From positions 8,960,537 to 9,024,536 of the forward strand of contig NW_004454229.1 of the NCBI RefSeq assembly GCF_000283155.1: a DNA stretch of 64,000 bases, given 5' to 3'. The notes below the pieces were generated by a model. That model worked only from the letters and a program-made list of their open reading frames with translations. It did not search any database and was not told the DNA's origin. The first letter of the stretch is position 1; every line of letters starts with the position of its first letter. A program made the position numbers and the translations under genes. Shown one piece after another: positions 59,301-64,000 of the stretch. Source of the DNA: Ceratotherium simum simum (Eukaryota; Chordata; Mammalia; Perissodactyla; Rhinocerotidae).

Positions 59301-59904
59301 AGGATCACTTGACTCAACCTAAAAAGCAAAAGTATTTTGGTTTTTAGTAACCTCAAGATGAACTGCCTTTTTATTCTCCTCTTCAAGCACCTCCCTCTCC
59401 AAAACGGGATTTGCACAAAAGCAGGAGTGAGCAAAGTGGAACGTAGAGAGGTGGCGGAAGGCGTCCATTGCACACTGCCCCACAGCCATCGCCTTGCACT
59501 TCTCCCTGACACGTTTCCTCTTCTAGTCACCACGACCTCTCCTCCTTTGCTTTCTTTTTCCTTTTTCTTTTTTTTTTTTTTTAACTGTCTGTCATTCAGT
59601 GATCAGTTTCCCGGGCCCTTGTCTCCAGCTCGGGATCTTCTCTGGGCATCCGCTCACATCACATCAATTCAGCTCTGCCCCAGAACTCCTGCTTCCAACA
59701 CACACAACCACTCCCGTCCTGTGCTCGGCATCAAAGGGGGCTGAGGAACCAGGACCCACTCTCCTCGGGATGCAATGGGTCGAGATTTGTCAATAACACA
59801 CACACACCCCACAGCACTTTCTTCTTCGTTTTATTTCATAAAAAATTCCTTGTTAATCAAATGCCCAATTATTGAGAGGAAAGGAGCATCATAGTTACAA
59901 GTTT

Positions 59905-60125
59905 AAAACTTGGGAGCCCGAGCACCCAGGTTTGCAGCACAGCTCTGCCCCTTCCTAACTGTGTAACCTCGGACAAGTCTGTTCTAAGCCTCAGTCCCCC
60001 CAGCTGTTTAATAAGACTAACATAGCATCCACCTTATAAGGCTGGCAAGAAGATGGAATGAATTAACACACTGAGCACCATGGCTGACACAGAGTAGTCT
60101 CTCAATACATATTAACTTCCATTGT
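59905..60125 (+). repeat. MIR SINE, plus
   Basis: cctcggacaagtctgttcta, cctcagtccccccagctgtt and gagtagtctctcaatacata. Confidence 0.75.
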
Positions 60126-60199
60126 CATTGAATGAGACGGTGTCCTCCTCAAGGGAAAAACATCTTAATGTATATATTCATTGATTCATTCTTGGGCAC

Positions 60200-60544
60200 C
60201 TGCTGTGTGCCAGTCCCTGCTAGGAAGTAGGGCATCAGTGTGAATAACTCCCAACACAGTTCCTGGCTGGTAGTAAACGTGAGTGGAATAAAATTGCAGA
60301 GATGAGTAAAGTGACGATTACCAAGATGCTTAAGCCCTTAAGGAACCTATAATTATTGTTAACTCACTATTTGCTCAAATCAATGTGCATTTTACAAATA
60401 ACATCCCGAATGGCACTGCCCCCCACCCTTGGGCCGGCCCCAGGCGGGAGCTGGTGTAGGAGTGTGCCGGCCTGAGTTCCCGGGGCTCAGAGCTCTTGCT
60501 GTGTGCAGCCCACAATCAGATCATCTGTGCAAGTTCTCCCTTCC
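60200..60544 (-). other. C8B: C8B 3' UTR region
   Basis: Sequence downstream of the C8B stop on the minus strand. I find no canonical AATAAA or ATTAAA on that strand between 60100 and 60544. The nearest candidates are ATTAAA (plus-strand 60007-60012, inside a MIR) and AATAAA (near plus-strand 59830). The 3' end is therefore unresolved; a variant signal is possible. An L2-like fragment occupies roughly 60165-60290. Confidence 0.4.
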
Positions 60545-60696
60545 TTAACAGTTAAGTGTCTCTGAGCCCGGGCCCGAGCAGGGGCTGCCGCCATTTTGAG
60601 GAGGTGGATTGTTGCACTGCCTTTGTCTTGTTTTCTTTCCTCCAGAACACGGAGACCAGTTCGACCAGCAATTCCACTTCCCATCAATGGGGACAT
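60545..60696 (-). CDS. C8B: C8B last coding exon: C-terminal TSP1 domain and stop
   Basis: Read on the minus strand. An acceptor TTTCTTATAG at 60697 and above is followed by AT completing an Asn codon, then [36 protein letters not shown] and [13 protein letters not shown], then TAA (plus-strand 60545-60547). This is the C-terminal thrombospondin repeat of complement C8 beta, the subunit that docks C8 onto C5b-7. Recalled human C8 beta ends SETLDCS, so this protein appears to end one residue earlier. WNCWSNW provides C-mannosylation-type tryptophans. The coding part is 152 nt including the stop, mirroring C8A exon 11. Only this exon and the one before it fall in the window. Confidence 0.96.
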
Positions 60697-60824
60697 CTAT
60701 AAGAAAGAAAGTCAATGAATATTAATTAGTTCTTATTATACTGTGGTGTCCTACAGGTGGGGTGGGGTATATAAGCCAAAAGGCTTTGGGAGTCTGAACA
60801 TCTGGTCTCCCCACACCAGTCAAC

Positions 60825-61240
60825 TGTCCTTCTTTCAGGCCATTGCACTTGCCATGCTCCCTTCTACCACACGGCCTTTGCACATGCCGTTGCCCCTGGC
60901 CCAGAACACTCTTTCCTCCTGTCATCATCTGGTCAATCCTATTCACCCTTCAGATCTCAGTTTAAGTGTTACTTCCTCAGGGAAAACTTCCCTGACCCCT
61001 AAATCCCCATCCATTCTGCATACTTGAAGCTCTCAGAGCATTTTGTAGCAGTTGCTACAATTGAAACTTTATAAATGTTTTACTGGGACAATTCAAATGA
61101 TGTTGGTCTTTCTTTCTAAAAAGCAATCTCCATGATGACAGCAATAATATCTGACTCGCTCACCTCTGAACCCCAGTACCTAAGCTGGCACATAGGAGGT
61201 CCTTAGTAAATAGTCATTGAATGAATGAATGAATGAATGG
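60825..61240 (+). repeat. L2 3' end with GAAT tract
   Basis: ggcctttgcacatgccgttg, cttcctcagggaaaacttcc, then aatgaatgaatgaatgaatg at 61218-61239. Confidence 0.85.
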
Positions 61241-61719
61241 TTTCCAGCTTAGACACTTCCCAGCTATAGGATGCTGGATGGTTTACATCTTCTCAATGTG
61301 TAAACGGGAGCTATGTTATCTACTGTGAGTGTCGTGTGTTTTAAATGAGGTAATAAACACTGTGCTCCCTGCCCCCCTGACATTTGGCTTTCCCTTGAGG
61401 ATTTTTTGGTTGTTGATGAGATTGGCAAATAATTAATTACGTCCATCATGATACATCATGTGTCTGGCTGAGGTGCTAGCTCACAGTGTAATTCGGGGTA
61501 CATTACTTAATATCTCCCGGCCTCCCCATTTGTAAAATGAGAAGGCTGGAGTAGGAGGGTCCAGGGTCTCCTCCAACCAGTAGAAATCCTGTGGCTGTGC
61601 AATTGTACTCATGGGGCAGATCACCATGTGGGGACTGGTTGAGAGGTAGGATGAGAGGCAGCGAGGACAACCCCGAGCACCTCCTTGGGGAGGGGAACAG
61701 TGCAGGCAGCATCAGGTGC

Positions 61720-62190
61720 AAAGACTGCAGTCAGGTCCCCTGCACCTGAACCTAGCTCTCACGCTCACTATGTGACCATCAGGCAAGTTAGTTAGCAACC
61801 CACTGAACCTCAGTTTCTTCGTATATAAAGTGGGGATAGCGATAACATCTATCAATTCTTCATGAGGTTATCGTGAGGATTAAATGATGTAATATTTAAT
61901 ATATGTCAAATACAAAGTAATGCTATTTATTTTGCTCTAAAACAAACTAACCAGTATTTATTTTGCTCTTACAATGTGTTAGGCACCATTCTAAGTGCTT
62001 TAGATGTCTCATGAGAAACTCGAGACAACTCTATGAGGTAGTTAATATCATCATCTCCATTTTACAGATGAGGAAACTGAGGCACAAAGAGTCTAGTAAG
62101 TTGCTCAAGGTCACAGTTATTAAATGATGGAGATGGAATTTGAACCCAAGCTGAGTCCAGGCACTCAGCAAGGTACCTGGTAGATAGTAA
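61720..62190. repeat. MIR pair, head to head
   Basis: Plus copy 61720-61925 (ctcagtttcttcgtatataa) followed by minus copy 61930-62190 (cattttacagatgaggaaac, aaggtcacagttattaaatg). Common MIR arrangement in opposite orientation. Confidence 0.8.
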
Positions 62191-62892
62191 AGTACCTAAT
62201 AAGTGTCTGTTGTTTTTATTGGATGTACCATTTCCTTTTTTAAAGGTATTACTAAAAAGTCACAGAGAGGAAAAGAAAGGGGAGGTGGAGTGGGGCGTTG
62301 AGAATTCTTAGATAATAAACCAGCCAAAAGGCTTGAGAGCTGGAAGGGATCTTAATGATAGTCTAATCTTTAGTTTGTAATCAACACATGTCACCGAGCA
62401 GCAACTGTGCCAGGCCATGGGGGCACAGAGATAAATGGAACAGGGCCCCTACTCACAGACAAAGGGGAGATAGACACACACAACCCAAGATATAATGTGC
62501 TAAGAGCTATAATAGCTGCATGATCAAAGTCCTACAGGAGCCCACAAGAGGAATTCGCTCATTCTACTTGGGGGATTAGAAGAATTTTTACAGAAGGAGG
62601 GGCATCCATGCTGGATTTTGAGAACTGAATAAGAGTTCACTAAATAAAACAAAGAAGGTGAGCACTGCAAATGATCCAAAGACAGGAAGCAAATACCATG
62701 CGTTAGTAGTCCTGGGACACGAAGCACACTCAGGTGTGAAAATAACGAAAGATAAAATCAGGAGCCAGATGGATCTCTTTTCACAGTGTCCAGCTCCCTA
62801 CCCCACACCCCCACCTTGCTCTTGCTCTCTCAAATTGTTCTCTGGACTTCCCTAGAGTTCCCTTTTCCAGCCGACTTTCAAAGACTCCTTAC

Positions 62893-62961
62893 TTTTCTGA
62901 TAGGTGACCTCACAGGCTGGGCCTTGGAATCCGACAGGACAGATGCATTCACAGCGTGATT
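62893..62961 (-). CDS. C8B: C8B penultimate coding exon: end of EGF-like domain
   Basis: Minus-strand exon of 69 nt between acceptor CTTCTCAG and donor AAAA|GTAAGG. It reads SRCECICPVGFQGPACEVTY then QK, with the final A starting the Asn codon completed in the last exon. Recalled human C8 beta has SRCDCICPVGSQGLACEVSY at this place, so the match is clear despite the small size. It is the second half of the EGF-like module next to the C-terminal TSP1 repeat. In C8A the equivalent residues are fused with the upstream part in one 223-nt exon, so the two genes differ in one intron here. The next upstream C8B exon was not found up to 64000. Confidence 0.93.
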
Positions 62962-64000
62962 CTGAGAAGAGAATGCAGAGAGAGTGTGAACAATATCACG
63001 CGAAGCAAAGAACTCCTGGAGTTCAGCCCTCCACATCGCCACTTTTGCGGTAGAACTAGGCAGACGTTTAGTTGAATCATTTGAAATAAGAAGGTTCAGC
63101 GCCAAGAATACCTACTCCTTTCTGGAGGGGCCTCTGCTCATGAAAGCGTGTTCATTGCCATCATGGGGAATTATATGGAGTTGTTGAGGAAAATTACTCA
63201 TTGGCTGATGTTTGACCTAGCCTTATAAGTTTTCAGGGTCAAAACCTACATTACTGAGGCCACTGGGGCCAATGGTCACTGATGGTCAGTTTCACCACAA
63301 GTAATTGTCTAGCTTCTGCTTAAATAACTCTAGTGATGGGGAACTCACCATCCTCAGATGTCTCATCCTACCTTTGGCCAGTTCTGACACTTTGGAAGTC
63401 ATTCCTTATGTTAATCTGTAATATGTCACCCTGCAGGTTCTCTCATTTGGATCACACAGAGTCTCTTCCCAGGACTGTCCTTAAGATGTCAGGCCCTGTG
63501 AGCAGCCCAGTCTCTGGCTTCATGTTCTCCCTCACCTCCATTGTATAGGCTCCGGGGGGTCCCAGTCTCCAGGTGCAAATTTCACACACGGCAAGGGGGA
63601 TTTCAGCAATCCCAGATCAAAACCTTGAGCTGATGAGCTCATCCACTTCCTCCTGAACTGACCCTCACTTAGGTGTGCTTGTCCTGATGGCAGAACTTCC
63701 CAGCCTTCGGCTCCCACTGTGTGTGCTTTGTTCATCTCCATGCTGAGTAGGCACTTATCCCTCGATCTCGGCCAGGTAGCTGCACTCTTTCTCCCTGAGA
63801 ATAGGTCTTCTCTCTTTTTTTTTTTTTTGTGAGGAAGATCAGCCCTGAGCTAACATCCATGCTAATCCTCCTCTTTTTGCTGAGAGAGACCGGCTCTGAG
63901 CTAACATCTATTGCCAATCCTCCTCCATTTTTTTCCCCCAAACTCCCAGTAAATAGTTGTACGTCATAGTTGCACATCAGAATAGGTCTTCTCTTGAGTC
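62962..64000 (-). other. C8B: C8B upstream intron, partial
   Basis: Intronic sequence of C8B running off the right edge. A decayed L3/CR1-like segment may occupy 63260-63480, and a 5'-truncated ERE SINE sits at 63814-63978. No C8B exon homologous to the MACPF end or first half of the EGF module was found here. Confidence 0.7.
63814..63978 (-). mobile_element. 5'-truncated ERE SINE, minus, perfect target-site duplication
   Basis: Poly-T start (A tail), aggaagatcagccctgagct and the antisense ERE middle, ending at about 63978 without the ERE head. Both sides carry AGAATAGGTCTTCTCT exactly (63798-63813 and 63979-63994). Confidence 0.93.

Larger units (their letters stand above)
50301..60199. other. 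C8A-C8B convergent intergenic region
   Basis: DNA between the two 3' ends. It holds MER5A (51712-51895), MIRs (52005-52150, 55340-55570, 55730-55925, 56150-56350, 57895-58015, 59905-60125), L2 (52920-53240, 53540-53995, 54000-54380, 57370-57560), a poly-C run, a small GGGCAGGC-type minisatellite and an ERE SINE (56661-56920). No gene is visible. 50330-51700, 52160-52900, 54560-55330, 57040-57370 and especially 58330-59300 are free of repeats that I recognise. Confidence 0.8.
60697..62892 (-). other. C8B: C8B last intron
   Basis: A 2.2-kb GT-AG intron on the minus strand. It contains a plus-oriented L2 3' end (about 60825-61240) finishing in a GAAT tetranucleotide tract, plus-strand MIR (61720-61925), minus-strand MIR (61930-62190) and antisense L2 (about 62380-62620). 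Nothing is recognised in 62190-62330 or 62650-62890. Confidence 0.85.

Noticed and set aside
62962..64000. Another C8B exon (MACPF end and first EGF half)
   Set aside because: No minus-strand frame resembles the expected HEVLR-like or CQNNG-type sequence; the 75-codon minus frame at 62878-63105 only overlaps the known exon in another frame.

Overview
This is a 64 kb piece of a vertebrate nuclear genome, not a microbial one. Small exons with GT-AG borders sit in a sea of old interspersed repeats. The repeats point to a placental mammal (MIR, L2, MLT1 LTRs, MER5A, MER20). Several tRNA-derived SINEs of the perissodactyl ERE type, two or more with clean target-site duplications, point to a horse-like species (Equus or a close relative).

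The window covers the complement C8 locus. C8A (complement component 8 alpha chain) runs left to right. Nine coding exons are visible (9870-49903), corresponding to exons 3-11; the signal peptide, propeptide and first half of the first thrombospondin domain must lie left of the window. The exons join in frame into 529 residues: second part of TSP1-1, LDLR-A, MACPF, EGF-like, TSP1-2, stop. C8B (beta chain) runs right to left and meets C8A tail to tail. Only its last two coding exons are inside (62893-62961 and 60545-60696); the rest lies beyond the right edge. About 10.6 kb separates the two stop codons. Both proteins are subunits of C8, which joins C5b-7 and begins membrane insertion of the membrane attack complex, so the locus holds two co-functional paralogues facing each other.

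Layout: 1-4916 is L1 sequence with a second L1 tail nested in it; 4917-9869 is intron 2 (MIRs, an MLT1 LTR, a small TA-flanked DNA transposon, one ERE); 9870-20733 carries exons 3-7; 20734-40330 is a 19.6 kb intron 7 rich in repeats and holding most of the odd structures (an ERE insertion that appears to carry 3'-transduced DNA, a long inverted repeat, a clustered A/T-rich motif, a possible conserved element); 40331-49903 carries exons 8-11; 49904-60544 is the C8A 3' end, intergenic DNA and the C8B 3' side; 60545-64000 is the end of C8B.

I see no previously undescribed gene system. The most useful observations concern C8A itself (a GC-AG intron after exon 8; divergence concentrated in the two membrane-inserting segments, including a 2-residue extension with a new N-glycosylation sequon and loss of the human one) and unexplained noncoding structure in intron 7 and the intergenic region. 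Comparisons with human C8A and C8B are from memory of those proteins, and repeat family names come from recognised consensus features, not a database search.
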